Assembly (NCBI GenBank): GCA_903821145.1
Contig: CAIJKC010000034.1
Location: 1-43,851, forward strand
Length of the DNA: 43,851 nt
Reading direction: 5' to 3'
From: an uncultured Actinomycetes bacterium
GTDB lineage: Bacteria > Actinomycetota > Actinomycetes > Nanopelagicales > Nanopelagicaceae
Under the pieces are notes generated by a model. That model searched no databases, had not been told where the DNA came from, and was given only the letters and a program-made list of their open reading frames with translations. This document shows, piece after piece, positions 26,739 to 36,016 of this stretch (position 1 is its first letter; the number at the start of each line of letters is the position of its first letter). Position numbers and translations under genes: made by a program.

Positions 26739-27443
26739 ATGATTGAAGATGTCTATCAGCGCAACCTCCACCACAAGACTCACAACTCTGGGTGGTTGCG
26801 CGCTGCAGTGCTCGGTGCAAATGATGGTTTGGTTGCAACTGCATCCTTGATGATCGGCATAGCTACTGCCGCACCCACTGCCAGTCTTACAGTGACTGGC
26901 GTTGCGGCGATTGCAGCCGGTGCGATGTCTATGGCAGTCGGGGAGTACATCTCGGTTCAGTCGCAAAGTGATATTGAAGAGAGTGATCGCCGGATGGAGA
27001 TCGAGCATCTCGCTGCCGATCCCGAAGGTGAAGAGGCCGAACTCGCTCAGATTTATGTCGAGCGCGGACTCTCACCGGAGCTTGCTCAAGAGGTCGCTCG
27101 GGTCATGCATGAGAAAGATCCGCTAGAGGCACACCTACGTGATGAGCTTGGACAATTTGAACACACCAAGGCTCGACCAACTCAGGCCGCCATTGCCTCG
27201 GCTCTCTCATATACCGCAGGCGGCATCGTGCCTCTGGTCGGGGCGCTTGCCTGGCATGCCTCCCATAAATCCCTTGGAATCGTCATCGCGACGATGCTCG
27301 GCCTCGCCGGAACTGGCTTAATCAGCTCACGCCTATCTGGCTCACGACTAGGAATCACGATCCTGCGCGTCACTCTCGGCGGCGGGCTAGGCATGGCGAT
27401 TACTGCCGGAATTGGTTCGCTAGTTCACCTTTCTGGCCTCTAA
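26739..27443 (+). CDS. VIT1/CCC1 family Fe2+/Mn2+ transporter
   Basis: The 234-residue product belongs to the VIT1/CCC1 family. The first helix carries LGANDGLVATASL, followed by GAMSMAVGEYISVQSQ. A central hydrophilic, acidic region (about 80-145) corresponds to the metal-binding domain with Glu-rich helices (HLAADPEGEEAEL, VMHEKDPLEAHL). Three C-terminal hydrophobic helices follow. Homologues move Fe2+ or Mn2+ out of the cytoplasm, so the likely role is metal detoxification or export; the exact metal cannot be read. It follows lgt by 4 nt but has its own -10-like box. It has no evident functional link to lgt. Confidence 0.9.
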   Translation: MIEDVYQRNLHHKTHNSGWLRAAVLGANDGLVATASLMIGIATAAPTASLTVTGVAAIAAGAMSMAVGEYISVQSQSDIEESDRRMEIEHLAADPEGEEAELAQIYVERGLSPELAQEVARVMHEKDPLEAHLRDELGQFEHTKARPTQAAIASALSYTAGGIVPLVGALAWHASHKSLGIVIATMLGLAGTGLISSRLSGSRLGITILRVTLGGGLGMAITAGIGSLVHLSGL

Positions 27444-27502
27444 TTGGTAACCTTTCCTACTCACTGATTCAGGAGCCCAGCTAGTCCGGGGGATCTGACG
27501 GT

Positions 27503-27547
27503 AGTTCTAGAAGTTCTAAAAGTTCTAGTATTTTTCAAAGTACTAGT
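27503..27547 (+). repeat. Phased 9-bp tandem repeat upstream of gltB
   Basis: Three contiguous units AGTTCTAGA, AGTTCTAAA and AGTTCTAGT (27503-27529) are followed, after exactly one further 9-bp unit of unrelated sequence, by AGTACTAGT (27539-27547) in the same phase. The last units also form CTAGTA/TACTAG arms (27525-27530 and 27541-27546). The rest of the 157-nt VIT-gltB gap shows no gene. The array lies 54-98 nt before the gltB ATG and may be a multi-site operator or part of the gltB promoter. Confidence 0.6.
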
Positions 27548-27600
27548 GCAAGTAACGGGCCATTGTCGTCCCAATCGTTCACTCTCGATTTATCCAGACA

Positions 27601-30600
27601 ATGGGAGCAGTTGTGACTCTTTTTAGTGCGTTGCCAGCCCAGCAGGGGCTTTATAACCCTGCCGATGAACATGATGCATGCGGCGTTGCACTTGTTGCGA
27701 CTCTCAATAAAGTCGCAACACATGAGATCGTGGCGCAGGCACTACAGGCACTTCGCAACTTGGAACACCGTGGCGCAACAGGTGCTGAGCCAGACAGTGG
27801 CGATGGTGCTGGAATCCTTATTCGCATTCCCGATGAGTTTTACCGGGAAGTTGCCGGCTTCACCCTTCCAGCGGTTGGTAGCTACGCAACAGGCGTCGCC
27901 TTTATCGACCCATCATTTTCAGATTACGAAGCCATCCGTGAAATTGTTGAAGCAGAAGATGCAACCGTGCTTGGTTGGCGTGAGCTCCCTATTGATTCGC
28001 AAGGGCTCGGAAGAACCGCCCTCTCGGTCATGCCTAAATTTATGCAGATCTTCATTGCAGGTAATAAGAATGAATCCGATCTCTCACTCGATCGCCTAGC
28101 TTTCGTGATTCGAAAGCGCATCGAACACGCTCTTCCTATCTACTTCCCATCACTCTCATCTGCCACGATCGTATACAAGGGCATGTTGACGACGGGTCAA
28201 CTCGAAGAATTCTTCCCAGATCTCTCAGATCCACGAGTGAAGTCACCTCTTGCACTTGTGCACTCCCGTTTCTCAACAAATACCTTCCCATCCTGGCCTT
28301 TGGCTCATCCCTATCGCTTCATCGCTCACAATGGTGAGATCAATACCGTCAAAGGAAACCGAAACTGGATGCGCGCACGCGAAGCGCTTCTAACAAGTGA
28401 TCTCATCCCTGGCGATATCAACCGCATCTTTCCGATCGTGGATGCTGAAGGCAGTGACACCGCATCATTTGATGAAGTTCTTGAGCTTCTCTACCTAGGT
28501 GGCCGCTCGCTCCCACACTCCATCTTGATGATGATTCCTGAAGCATGGGAGAACCATGCAACGATGTCGAAGGAGCGCAGAGATTTTTATGCATTCCACG
28601 CAACGATGATGGAGCCTTGGGATGGCCCTGCGTGCGTGACATTCACCGATGGCAAGCAGGTTGGAGCGGTTCTCGACCGAAATGGCCTTCGACCATCCAG
28701 ATTCTGGGTCACCGATGATGGCCTCGTTGTTTTGGCATCTGAAGTTGGCGTGCTCGATATTCCTGCGCAGAAGGTTGTTCGCAAGGGTCGACTCCAGCCA
28801 GGCCGAATGTTCCTCGTTGATATTGAAGCTGGTCGCATCATTGAAGATGATGAGATCAAAGATCAACTCGCATCTGCCGAGCCGTACGGCAAGTGGTTGC
28901 AAGATGGCTTGGTAAAGCTCGCTGACCTACCAGCACGTGAACACATCATCTATCCTCACTCATCCGTTGTTCGCAGACAGCGAGCATTTGGATATACCGA
29001 GGAAGAGCTGCGCATCATCGTTGCTCCTATGGCGCGAAATGGTTTGGAGCCACTGGGCTCAATGGGAACTGATACACCGATCGCAGCGCTCTCGGATAAG
29101 CCTCGCCTTATCTATGATTATTTTGCGCAGCTCTTCGCGCAAGTAACAAACCCACCACTTGACGCTATTCGTGAAGAACTCGTCACAAGTCTTGGCGGAA
29201 GTATTGGCCCAGAATCAAATCTGCTCTCCCCAGGTCCGGATTCATGCCGACAGATCTCACTGGATTTCCCAGTCATTGATAATGATGAACTTGCAAAGAT
29301 AGTTCACGTCAATGCCGACGGCGATAACCCAGGTTTTCAGGCACACGTAGTTCGAGGTCTCTTCCCAGCAAGTGGCGGAGGAGAAGCGCTACGTGAGCGC
29401 ATCCAGGAGATTCGACTTGAGGTATCAGAGGCAATCGCCAACGGCGCTCATATCATCGTGCTCTCAGACCGCGATGGTGACGCTGAAGATGCTCCTATTC
29501 CCTCGTTACTTCTGACATCTGCGATCCATCACCATTTGATCCGCGAGAAGACTCGTACACAAGTTGGTCTCATCGTTGAATCCGGTGAAGTTCGCGAAGT
29601 TCACCATGTTGCACTACTCATTGGCTTTGGCGCAGCTGCAGTAAACCCATATCTTGCGATGGAGTCAGCTGAAGATCTAGTCAGACAAGGGGTCATTACT
29701 GGCATCACACCGGAGAAAGCTGTTGCCAACCTCATTAAGTCCCTTGGAAAAGGTGTTCTCAAGGTCATGTCAAAGATGGGTATCTCCACCATCGCCTCAT
29801 ATACCGGTGCCCAGGTCTTTGAAGCGATCGGGCTCTCACGCGAGGTGGTTGATGAGTACTTTGTTGGTCTCACATCACGCCTTGGTGGAGTTTCACTTGA
29901 TGTGATTGCAGAAGAGACAATCAAGCGACATCACATTGCCTACCCACCAGGTGGGGAAGTTCCAGGAACGATGAAGTTGCCGATTGGTGGCGAGTATCAA
30001 TGGCGCCGCGAGGGTGAGCATCATCTCTTTGATCCAGAAACTGTCTTCACACTTCAGCACTCCACACGCGCCAAGCGTTATGACATCTTTAAGCGATACA
30101 CAAGACACATCGATGATCAATCACAGCGTCTCATGACATTGCGTGGTCTCTTTGAGTTCAAGCAGGGGATTCGCCCGGAAGTGCCACTGGATCAGGTTGA
30201 GCCAGCCTCATCGATCATTAAGCGCTTTGCCACAGGTGCGATGTCCTATGGCTCTATCTCGCAAGAAGCGCACGAGACTCTTGCGATTGCTATGAACCGC
30301 ATCGGCGGAAAGTCGAATACAGGCGAAGGCGGTGAAGATCCAGATCGTTTTACCCGCGATGCCAATGGTGACTCACGTCGTTCGGCGGTTAAGCAAGTTG
30401 CTTCAGGTCGCTTTGGTGTTACCTCCAATTATTTGGTGAATGCTGATGATATTCAGATCAAGATGGCGCAAGGTGCTAAGCCTGGTGAGGGCGGTCAACT
30501 TCCAGGTAACAAGGTCTATCCATGGATCGCGCAGGTTCGATACTCGACACCAGGTGTTGGTCTTATCTCACCTCCTCCTCATCACGATATCTACTCCATT

Positions 30601-32127
30601 GAAGATCTTGCTCAGCTCATTCACGATCTCAAGAATGCCAACCGAAATGCGCGCATTCACGTCAAACTCGTGGCAGAAGTTGGTGTTGGAACTGTTGCAG
30701 CAGGTGTTTCCAAGGCACATGCCGATGTTGTTCTGATCTCCGGTCATGATGGCGGTACGGGTGCTTCACCACTTACCTCCCTCAAGCACGCGGGAGCGCC
30801 GTGGGAGTTAGGTCTTGCCGAGACTCAACAGACTTTGATGCTCAATGGTCTACGCGATCGTATTGTTGTTCAAGTTGATGGCCAGATGAAGACCGGTCGC
30901 GATGTTGTCATCGCTGCCCTTCTCGGCGCCGAAGAGTTTGGATTCGCGACTGCGCCACTTGTGGTCTCTGGATGCGTCATGATGCGCGTTTGTCATCTTG
31001 ATACCTGTCCGGTCGGTGTTGCAACTCAGAATCCAGAACTGCGTGCAAAGTTCTCCGGTAAACCAGAGTTTGTTGAAACCTTCTTCGAATATATTGCAGA
31101 AGAGGTTCGTGAATGGCTATCTAAGCTCGGCTTTAGAACAATCGATGAAGCGATTGGCCAAGTTGAACTTCTGGACACCAAGGCAGCGGTTGATCACTGG
31201 AAGGCAAGTGGACTCGATCTTGCGCCACTTCTTTCAGCACCTGCAAGCATGGCCTACCCAGATCGCAAGAACACAACTACTCAAGATCACAACCTTGACG
31301 CGGCTCTCGATAACGAATTGATCACACGTGCAGCAAGTGCTCTCATGGACGCTAAGCCTGTGAAACTTTCAGTGGATGTGCGCAATGTGAACAGAACTGT
31401 TGGAACGATGCTCGGTGCTGAGCTCACCCGCAAATACGGGGGAGAGGGCCTGCCTCATAACACCATTGATATCACCCTTCATGGTGCTGTGGGTCAATCA
31501 CTCGGAGCATTCCTTCCCAAGGGAATCACCTTGCGCCTCTTTGGTGATGCAAATGACCATGTGGGCAAGGGCCTCTCTGGTGGTCGTGTAATCGTCAGGC
31601 AGAGCGAAAAGGCGATTGTGAAATCTGAGGAGAACGTCATCGCAGGAAACGTCGTTGCATATGGCGCAACAAGTGGTGAGGTCTTCATCCGTGGAATGGT
31701 TGGCGAGCGATTCTGTGTAAGAAACTCTGGCGCAACTGCCATTGTTGAAGGCGTTGGCGATCACGGGTGCGAATATATGACTGGCGGAACGGCAATCGTG
31801 CTTGGTCAAACTGGTCGTAACTTTGCTGCGGGCATGTCTGGCGGCCGAGCCTTCGTCTTAGACCTTGATCCACGCCTTGTGAATACCGAGATGGTGGATG
31901 TCCTTGCCCTACCTGCAGATCAAGAGGGACGAGTGAAGATGCTGATTGCAAGCTTTGCTACCGAAACTGGATCAGTTGTTGCAGGCAATCTCATCGCAGA
32001 TTGGGATTCTCAGAAGAACAGAATCTCACTTGTGATGCCACGTGATTACGCACGCGTACTTGCTGCAATGGAGCGGGCAGAACGTGAAGGACTCGATGTT
32101 AACAAGGTAGTTATGGAGGCATTGTAA
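27601..32127 (+). CDS. gltB: Glutamate synthase large (alpha) subunit
   Basis: GltB makes two glutamates from glutamine and 2-oxoglutarate with electrons delivered by GltD. The product has about 1508 residues. A short N-terminal propeptide precedes the nucleophile Cys of the class II amidotransferase domain in [10 protein letters not shown] (C27 counted from the ATG). [16 protein letters not shown] and [14 protein letters not shown] follow. The central domain and FMN-binding synthase domain include [20 protein letters not shown] and [12 protein letters not shown]. The 3Fe-4S cysteines are C1125, C1131 and C1136. The C-terminal GXGXG beta-helix domain ends the protein. A GTG at 27613 has GGGAG 5 nt upstream and may be the true start. 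gltD follows after 1 nt. Confidence 0.97.
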   Translation: MGAVVTLFSALPAQQGLYNPADEHDACGVALVATLNKVATHEIVAQALQALRNLEHRGATGAEPDSGDGAGILIRIPDEFYREVAGFTLPAVGSYATGVAFIDPSFSDYEAIREIVEAEDATVLGWRELPIDSQGLGRTALSVMPKFMQIFIAGNKNESDLSLDRLAFVIRKRIEHALPIYFPSLSSATIVYKGMLTTGQLEEFFPDLSDPRVKSPLALVHSRFSTNTFPSWPLAHPYRFIAHNGEINTVKGNRNWMRAREALLTSDLIPGDINRIFPIVDAEGSDTASFDEVLELLYLGGRSLPHSILMMIPEAWENHATMSKERRDFYAFHATMMEPWDGPACVTFTDGKQVGAVLDRNGLRPSRFWVTDDGLVVLASEVGVLDIPAQKVVRKGRLQPGRMFLVDIEAGRIIEDDEIKDQLASAEPYGKWLQDGLVKLADLPAREHIIYPHSSVVRRQRAFGYTEEELRIIVAPMARNGLEPLGSMGTDTPIAALSDKPRLIYDYFAQLFAQVTNPPLDAIREELVTSLGGSIGPESNLLSPGPDSCRQISLDFPVIDNDELAKIVHVNADGDNPGFQAHVVRGLFPASGGGEALRERIQEIRLEVSEAIANGAHIIVLSDRDGDAEDAPIPSLLLTSAIHHHLIREKTRTQVGLIVESGEVREVHHVALLIGFGAAAVNPYLAMESAEDLVRQGVITGITPEKAVANLIKSLGKGVLKVMSKMGISTIASYTGAQVFEAIGLSREVVDEYFVGLTSRLGGVSLDVIAEETIKRHHIAYPPGGEVPGTMKLPIGGEYQWRREGEHHLFDPETVFTLQHSTRAKRYDIFKRYTRHIDDQSQRLMTLRGLFEFKQGIRPEVPLDQVEPASSIIKRFATGAMSYGSISQEAHETLAIAMNRIGGKSNTGEGGEDPDRFTRDANGDSRRSAVKQVASGRFGVTSNYLVNADDIQIKMAQGAKPGEGGQLPGNKVYPWIAQVRYSTPGVGLISPPPHHDIYSIEDLAQLIHDLKNANRNARIHVKLVAEVGVGTVAAGVSKAHADVVLISGHDGGTGASPLTSLKHAGAPWELGLAETQQTLMLNGLRDRIVVQVDGQMKTGRDVVIAALLGAEEFGFATAPLVVSGCVMMRVCHLDTCPVGVATQNPELRAKFSGKPEFVETFFEYIAEEVREWLSKLGFRTIDEAIGQVELLDTKAAVDHWKASGLDLAPLLSAPASMAYPDRKNTTTQDHNLDAALDNELITRAASALMDAKPVKLSVDVRNVNRTVGTMLGAELTRKYGGEGLPHNTIDITLHGAVGQSLGAFLPKGITLRLFGDANDHVGKGLSGGRVIVRQSEKAIVKSEENVIAGNVVAYGATSGEVFIRGMVGERFCVRNSGATAIVEGVGDHGCEYMTGGTAIVLGQTGRNFAAGMSGGRAFVLDLDPRLVNTEMVDVLALPADQEGRVKMLIASFATETGSVVAGNLIADWDSQKNRISLVMPRDYARVLAAMERAEREGLDVNKVVMEAL

Positions 32128-32128
32128 A

Positions 32129-33586
32129 ATGGCTGATCCAAAGGGATTCCTTACTACACCGCGGGCTACACCGACACGTCGCCCAGTCGATGTTCGAATC
32201 AAGGACTGGAAAGAAGTTTACGAGCCACAGGAATTTGGTGATCTACAAAAGCAAGCTGGTCGTTGCATGGATTGTGGTATTCCGTTCTGCCATAACGGCT
32301 GTCCATTGGGTAACTTGATTCCAGAGTGGAATGACTTAATCTGGCGCGGTGAAAAGCGCGAGGCGATCGATCGCCTCCATGCGACTAATAATTTCCCAGA
32401 GTTCACAGGAAGACTTTGTCCAGCGCCATGTGAAACAGCATGTGTCGTAGGAATTAATGCTGATGCTGTGACAATCAAGCAGGTAGAACTTCGCACAATC
32501 GAAGAGGCATTTGGGGCTGGTGTTGTTACTCCGCTCCCACCAGATCGCCTCACAGGTAAGACTGTTGCTGTCATTGGATCAGGACCGGCAGGTCTTGCCG
32601 CAGCTCAGCAACTCACGCGTGCAGGCCACACAGTCGCCGTCTATGAGCGTGCTGATCGCATTGGTGGATTGCTTCGTTACGGAATTCCAGAGTTCAAGAT
32701 GGAGAAGTCGATCGTTGATCGACGTTTGGCGCAGATGGAAGCAGAGGGAACGCGGTTTCGTGCGGGTGTAAACGTCGGTGTTGATATCACAGGTGAGCAA
32801 CTTCGTTCGAAGTATGACGCTGTTGTTCTTGCAGTCGGATCAACAAATTGGCGTGATATTCCAGTCCCAGGCCGTGAATACACCGGGATTTATCAAGCTA
32901 TGGAGTACTTGCCATGGGGCAATAAGCAAGCGCTATCAGAACTCGATGCTGCCCCTGCGATTAATGCAGCAGGAAAGCATGTTGTGATTCTTGGTGGTGG
33001 CGACACCGGTGCAGACTGTCTGGGAACTGCAATTCGGCAGGGCGCTGCGAGTGTGACTCAACTAGAAATCATGCCTCGCCCAACTGAGGAGCGCCCAAGT
33101 TCTCAACCATGGCCAACATATCCCATGATCTACCGGGTCAGCTCGGCACATGAGGAAGCAGGGGAGCGTCTCTACGCCGTCTCGACAGAACAATTCCTTG
33201 GGAACGCTGATGGAAGTGTCCGTGCACTACAGCTTGTTGAAACTACTTTCGTCAATGGAAAGTTTGAGAAGGTTGAAGGATCGGAACGTGAGATTCCAGC
33301 CGATCTCGTCTTCTTGGCCATGGGATTTGTTGGTCCAGAGAAGAGTGAACTTTTGGCTCAACTTGAAGTCGATCTTGATGAACGCGGCAATATCAAGCGC
33401 GATAAGAACTTCACCACAAGTGTTGAGGGAGTCTTCGTAGCAGGGGATGCTGGTCGCGGTCAGTCACTCATCGTCTGGGCGATTGCTGAGGGTCGAAGTT
33501 GCGCAGCATCGGTTGATCTCTTCCTTGAGGGGTCGACACAATTGCCTTCACCAATTTTGCCTACTGAACGTCCATTGATGGTGTAG
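32129..33586 (+). CDS. gltD: Glutamate synthase small (beta) subunit
   Basis: GltD takes electrons from NADPH through FAD and passes them via 4Fe-4S clusters to GltB. The 485-residue protein has N-terminal ferredoxin-like cysteines C46, C49, C54 and C58 (CMDCGIPFCHNGC) and C97, C101 and C105 (CPAPCETAC). The FAD Rossmann motif VIGSGPAGLAAAQQL, the second nucleotide fold VVILGGGDTGADCLG, and the C-terminal GVFVAGDAGRGQSLIVWAI FAD motif follow. The length is typical. The ATG is 1 nt after the gltB stop, so equal synthesis of both subunits is likely. Confidence 0.97.
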   Translation: MADPKGFLTTPRATPTRRPVDVRIKDWKEVYEPQEFGDLQKQAGRCMDCGIPFCHNGCPLGNLIPEWNDLIWRGEKREAIDRLHATNNFPEFTGRLCPAPCETACVVGINADAVTIKQVELRTIEEAFGAGVVTPLPPDRLTGKTVAVIGSGPAGLAAAQQLTRAGHTVAVYERADRIGGLLRYGIPEFKMEKSIVDRRLAQMEAEGTRFRAGVNVGVDITGEQLRSKYDAVVLAVGSTNWRDIPVPGREYTGIYQAMEYLPWGNKQALSELDAAPAINAAGKHVVILGGGDTGADCLGTAIRQGAASVTQLEIMPRPTEERPSSQPWPTYPMIYRVSSAHEEAGERLYAVSTEQFLGNADGSVRALQLVETTFVNGKFEKVEGSEREIPADLVFLAMGFVGPEKSELLAQLEVDLDERGNIKRDKNFTTSVEGVFVAGDAGRGQSLIVWAIAEGRSCAASVDLFLEGSTQLPSPILPTERPLMV

Positions 33587-33625
33587 TTCACGTCGAATTC
33601 TTCTCAATCCACTTCAAAACTAAGG

Positions 33626-33641
33626 ATTACCACGCGGTAAT
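33626..33641. promoter_or_regulatory. Palindromic operator candidate upstream of pyk
   Basis: ATTACC (33626-33631) and GGTAAT (33636-33641) form an inverted repeat around ACGC, almost a perfect 16-bp palindrome. Its last base is the first base of the TAGATT box proposed as the pyk -10. A dimeric repressor bound here would block the promoter. No regulator is encoded nearby to name. Confidence 0.45.
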
Positions 33642-33646
33642 AGATT
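33641..33646 (+). promoter_or_regulatory. Putative pyk -10 box (TAGATT)
   Basis: TAGATT fits TAnnnT and ends 11 nt before the pyk ATG. The AAGG at 33647-33650 could be a Shine-Dalgarno, but a start 7 nt after the -10 would leave it outside the mRNA. Either this box gives a very short leader or transcription starts farther upstream. Confidence 0.35.
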
Positions 33647-33657
33647 AAGGTTGCATT

Positions 33658-35100
33658 ATGCGTAGAGCGAAGATTGTTTGCACGATGGGTCCTGCAGTTG
33701 AGGCTCCAGAGAAGATTGATGAACTGATTGCAGCCGGCATGAATATGGCCCGACTCAATCTCTCACACGGGGGATATGAGGAGCACCAGGCTCGCTTTGA
33801 TGGCGTTCGCGCCTCAGCGGCGAAGAGTGGCAAGGCCGTGGCGATTTTGGTCGATCTACAAGGGCCAAAGATTCGCTTGGCACGGTTTAAGGATGGGCCC
33901 CACGAGCTCTTCCGTGGCGATATCTTCACAATTACTACCGATGACGTTGAAGGCACAAAAGAACGTTGCGGCACCACCTACAAGGGCCTGCCAGGAGATT
34001 GCAAGCCTGGAGATCGCATCCTGATCGATGATGGCAAAGTTTCTGTTGAAGTTATCGAAGTAAAGGGAAATGATGTTGTCACGAAGGTAACTCAACCTGG
34101 TTTTGTCTCAAATAATAAGGGCATCAATCTTCCAGGAGTCGCCGTATCGGTTCCAGCGATGTCTGAAAAAGATATTGAGGATCTGCGCTGGGGACTTCGT
34201 GCTGGAGCAGATTTCATCGCGCTCTCATTTGTCCGAAATGCAAAAGATATTGATGATGTTCACGCCATTATGGATGAAGTCGGAATCCGTCGCCCGGTGA
34301 TTGCAAAGATCGAGAAGCCACAGGCTGTCGATAATCTTGCTGAGATCGTCGCTGCCTTTGATGGAATCATGGTCGCCAGAGGTGATCTTGGTGTTGAGAT
34401 GCCGATTGAAGAAGTTCCTCTCGTTCAAAAGCTCTGCATCACGCTCAGCCGAGAAGCTGCGAAGCCGGTAATCGTCGCAACACAGATGCTCGATTCCATG
34501 ATCACTAACTCATCACCAACGCGCGCTGAAGCAACTGACTGCGCAAATGCAGTGCTTGATGGCGCAGATGCGCTCATGCTCTCTGGCGAGACCTCTGTCG
34601 GTGCCTTCGCAATCGAAGCAGTGAAGACAATGGGTCGTATTATTGAACGCACTGAAGAGGCAATGCTTGATCGCATTCCTCATATCCAAGGTGCGCCGAC
34701 AACAAAGGGCGGGGCAATCACTAAGGCCGCTACTGAAATCGGTGCCACAGTTGGGGCGAAGTATCTCGTCGCCTTTACTCAGAGCGGTGAATCTGCCCGT
34801 CGCATCTCACGCTTTCGCTCACCCATCCCAATCTTGGCCCTTACTCCAGAAGTGCCCGTGTACAACCAACTTGCACTCAGTTGGGGCGTGGAGCCACTTA
34901 TTACCCCAACGGTCTCCCATACAGATCAGATGGTGAAGCAGGTAGATAACCTCCTTCTCGACTCTGGGCGTGGAACGAAGGGGGAGCCAGTAGTGATCGT
35001 TGCTGGTGCGCCTCCAGGAATTCCAGGTTCGACCAATGCTGTGCGCGTACACATCATCGGAGATGCCGTCGATGGTGTCGCTGCTGCCTATCGCAGCTAA
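33658..35100 (+). CDS. pyk: Pyruvate kinase
   Basis: Pyruvate kinase converts phosphoenolpyruvate and ADP to pyruvate and ATP, the last step of glycolysis. The 480-residue protein shows RRAKIVCTMGPA, MNMARLNLSHGG, the B-domain inserted after VDLQGPKIRL, the catalytic VIAKIEKPQAV, MVARGDLGVEMP, and the allosteric C-terminal domain with AFTQSGESARRISRFR. The ATG start gives the standard N-terminus. A terminator-like hairpin follows. Its position after gltBD and before pdtaR is familiar from actinobacteria. Confidence 0.97.
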   Translation: MRRAKIVCTMGPAVEAPEKIDELIAAGMNMARLNLSHGGYEEHQARFDGVRASAAKSGKAVAILVDLQGPKIRLARFKDGPHELFRGDIFTITTDDVEGTKERCGTTYKGLPGDCKPGDRILIDDGKVSVEVIEVKGNDVVTKVTQPGFVSNNKGINLPGVAVSVPAMSEKDIEDLRWGLRAGADFIALSFVRNAKDIDDVHAIMDEVGIRRPVIAKIEKPQAVDNLAEIVAAFDGIMVARGDLGVEMPIEEVPLVQKLCITLSREAAKPVIVATQMLDSMITNSSPTRAEATDCANAVLDGADALMLSGETSVGAFAIEAVKTMGRIIERTEEAMLDRIPHIQGAPTTKGGAITKAATEIGATVGAKYLVAFTQSGESARRISRFRSPIPILALTPEVPVYNQLALSWGVEPLITPTVSHTDQMVKQVDNLLLDSGRGTKGEPVVIVAGAPPGIPGSTNAVRVHIIGDAVDGVAAAYRS

Positions 35101-35137
35101 ACATTGCGCTAAGGATCAATAGGAATTCGCTGATTAG

Positions 35138-35164
35138 GGGCAAGGGTTATAAACTCTTGCCCTT
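35138..35164 (+). terminator. Hairpin after pyk
   Basis: Arms 35138-35146 (GGGCAAGGG) and 35154-35162 (CTCTTGCCC) pair over 9 bp with one G-T wobble around a 7-nt AT-rich loop. The following bases are TT then CACCCTTTT, so the T tract is interrupted. It lies 38 nt after the pyk stop and probably ends that transcript before the tRNA gene. Confidence 0.55.
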
Positions 35165-35172
35165 CACCCTTT

Positions 35173-35178
35173 TAGCCT
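35173..35178 (+). promoter_or_regulatory. Possible -10 box of the tRNA-pdtaR transcript
   Basis: TAGCCT fits TAnnnT and lies 23 nt before the mature 5' end of the tRNA, leaving a 5' trailer of about 16 nt for RNase P. No clear -35 is seen, and the upstream hairpin occupies that area. Confidence 0.35.
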
Positions 35179-35201
35179 TCACTAAAGAGAGTGAAAGAGC
35201 G

Positions 35202-35274
35202 GCCTCGGTACTCCAACGGTAGAGAGGGCGGACTCAAAATCCGCACAGTGTCGGTTCAAATCCGACTCGAGGCA
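35202..35274 (+). tRNA. tRNA-Leu with CAA anticodon and short variable loop
   Basis: A cloverleaf folds cleanly. The acceptor stem is GCCTCGG (35202-35208) with TCGAGGC (35267-35273), and the discriminator is A35274. The D arm has a 3-bp stem CTC/GAG and a GGTAGA loop. The anticodon stem is GCGGA/TCCGC with loop CTCAAAA (35233-35239). The T arm is GTCGG-TTCAAAT-CCGAC. The anticodon CAA reads the leucine codon UUG. The 3-bp D stem with a long loop resembles bacterial tRNA-Leu. The variable region is only 5 nt (35245-35249), however, whereas bacterial tRNA-Leu normally has a long arm. CCA is not encoded. The gene ends 1 nt before the pdtaR ATG. Confidence 0.85.
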
Positions 35275-35275
35275 C

Positions 35276-35914
35276 ATGTCAGATAAAACAGGATCGGCTG
35301 AAGTTCCATCGCAAGGCGATGGCGAAGTTCGCAGTGCCCGAATCCTTGTTGCCGAAGATGAGGCGATTATCCGCCTTGATCTTGTGGAAATGCTCACCGA
35401 GGCTGGCTACACCGTCGTCGCGGAAGCAACCAATGGAGTTGAGGCAATTGCTCTCGCAGAAGAGCACAAGCCGGATTTAGCAATCCTTGATGTCAAGATG
35501 CCAGAGCTTGATGGAATATCTGCTGCCGAGAAGATTATTGAAATCGCACCTGTATTGATGCTCACCGCCTTTAGTCAGCGGGACTTGGTTGAGCGTGCAC
35601 GCGATGCGGGCGTGATGGCATATGTGGTGAAGCCTTTTGGCATCGCAGACCTTATTCCTGCGATTGAGATTGCAATGAGCCGTCACACGCAGATGAAATC
35701 ACTTCAAGAAGAAGTAGCTGATCTTCACGAGCGGCTAGAGAGTCGCAAAGTCATTGATCGAGCCAAAGGCATTCTGATGGCGGCTCTCAATCTCACTGAA
35801 CCTCAGGCTTTCACCTGGATTCAACGTGCCGCGATGGATCGACGGATCTCAATGAAGCAGGTCGCTGAGGCTGTTATTTCCCCCGATGCGGTCCCTGACA
35901 ACGCCAAGAAGTAG
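35276..35914 (+). CDS. pdtaR: ANTAR-domain response regulator (PdtaR type)
   Basis: The 212-residue protein has an N-terminal receiver domain (about 20-140) with VAEDEA acids and the phosphoacceptor D72 in LAILDVKMPELDG. A coiled-coil linker (HTQMKSLQEEVADLHERL) and a C-terminal ANTAR RNA-binding domain (ESRKVIDRAKGILM ... EPQAFTWIQRAAMDRR) follow. ANTAR regulators bind paired hairpins in nascent RNA and prevent termination. The sequence is very close to mycobacterial PdtaR, which works with the kinase PdtaS (not in this window). The ATG lies 1 nt after the tRNA. The only Shine-Dalgarno-like bases (GAGG, 35269-35272) are in the tRNA acceptor stem. Confidence 0.93.
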   Translation: MSDKTGSAEVPSQGDGEVRSARILVAEDEAIIRLDLVEMLTEAGYTVVAEATNGVEAIALAEEHKPDLAILDVKMPELDGISAAEKIIEIAPVLMLTAFSQRDLVERARDAGVMAYVVKPFGIADLIPAIEIAMSRHTQMKSLQEEVADLHERLESRKVIDRAKGILMAALNLTEPQAFTWIQRAAMDRRISMKQVAEAVISPDAVPDNAKK

Positions 35915-36016
35915 CCACTGTCGCCAAGGGTTTGCATGAGAACGTCCACATAATGGATTTAACCCAAAAGTAATAAAAAACAAGGCCACCTGCGCGTGAT
36001 CGGGGCCCTAAAAGGC
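35915..36016 (+). other. pdtaR-livK intergenic segment
   Basis: I see no gene here. The region has an A-rich stretch (about 35963-35986) and GC-rich bases beyond. No strong terminator for pdtaR is visible, and no convincing pair of ANTAR-target hairpins (six-base loops with A1 and G4) was found. Confidence 0.5.
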
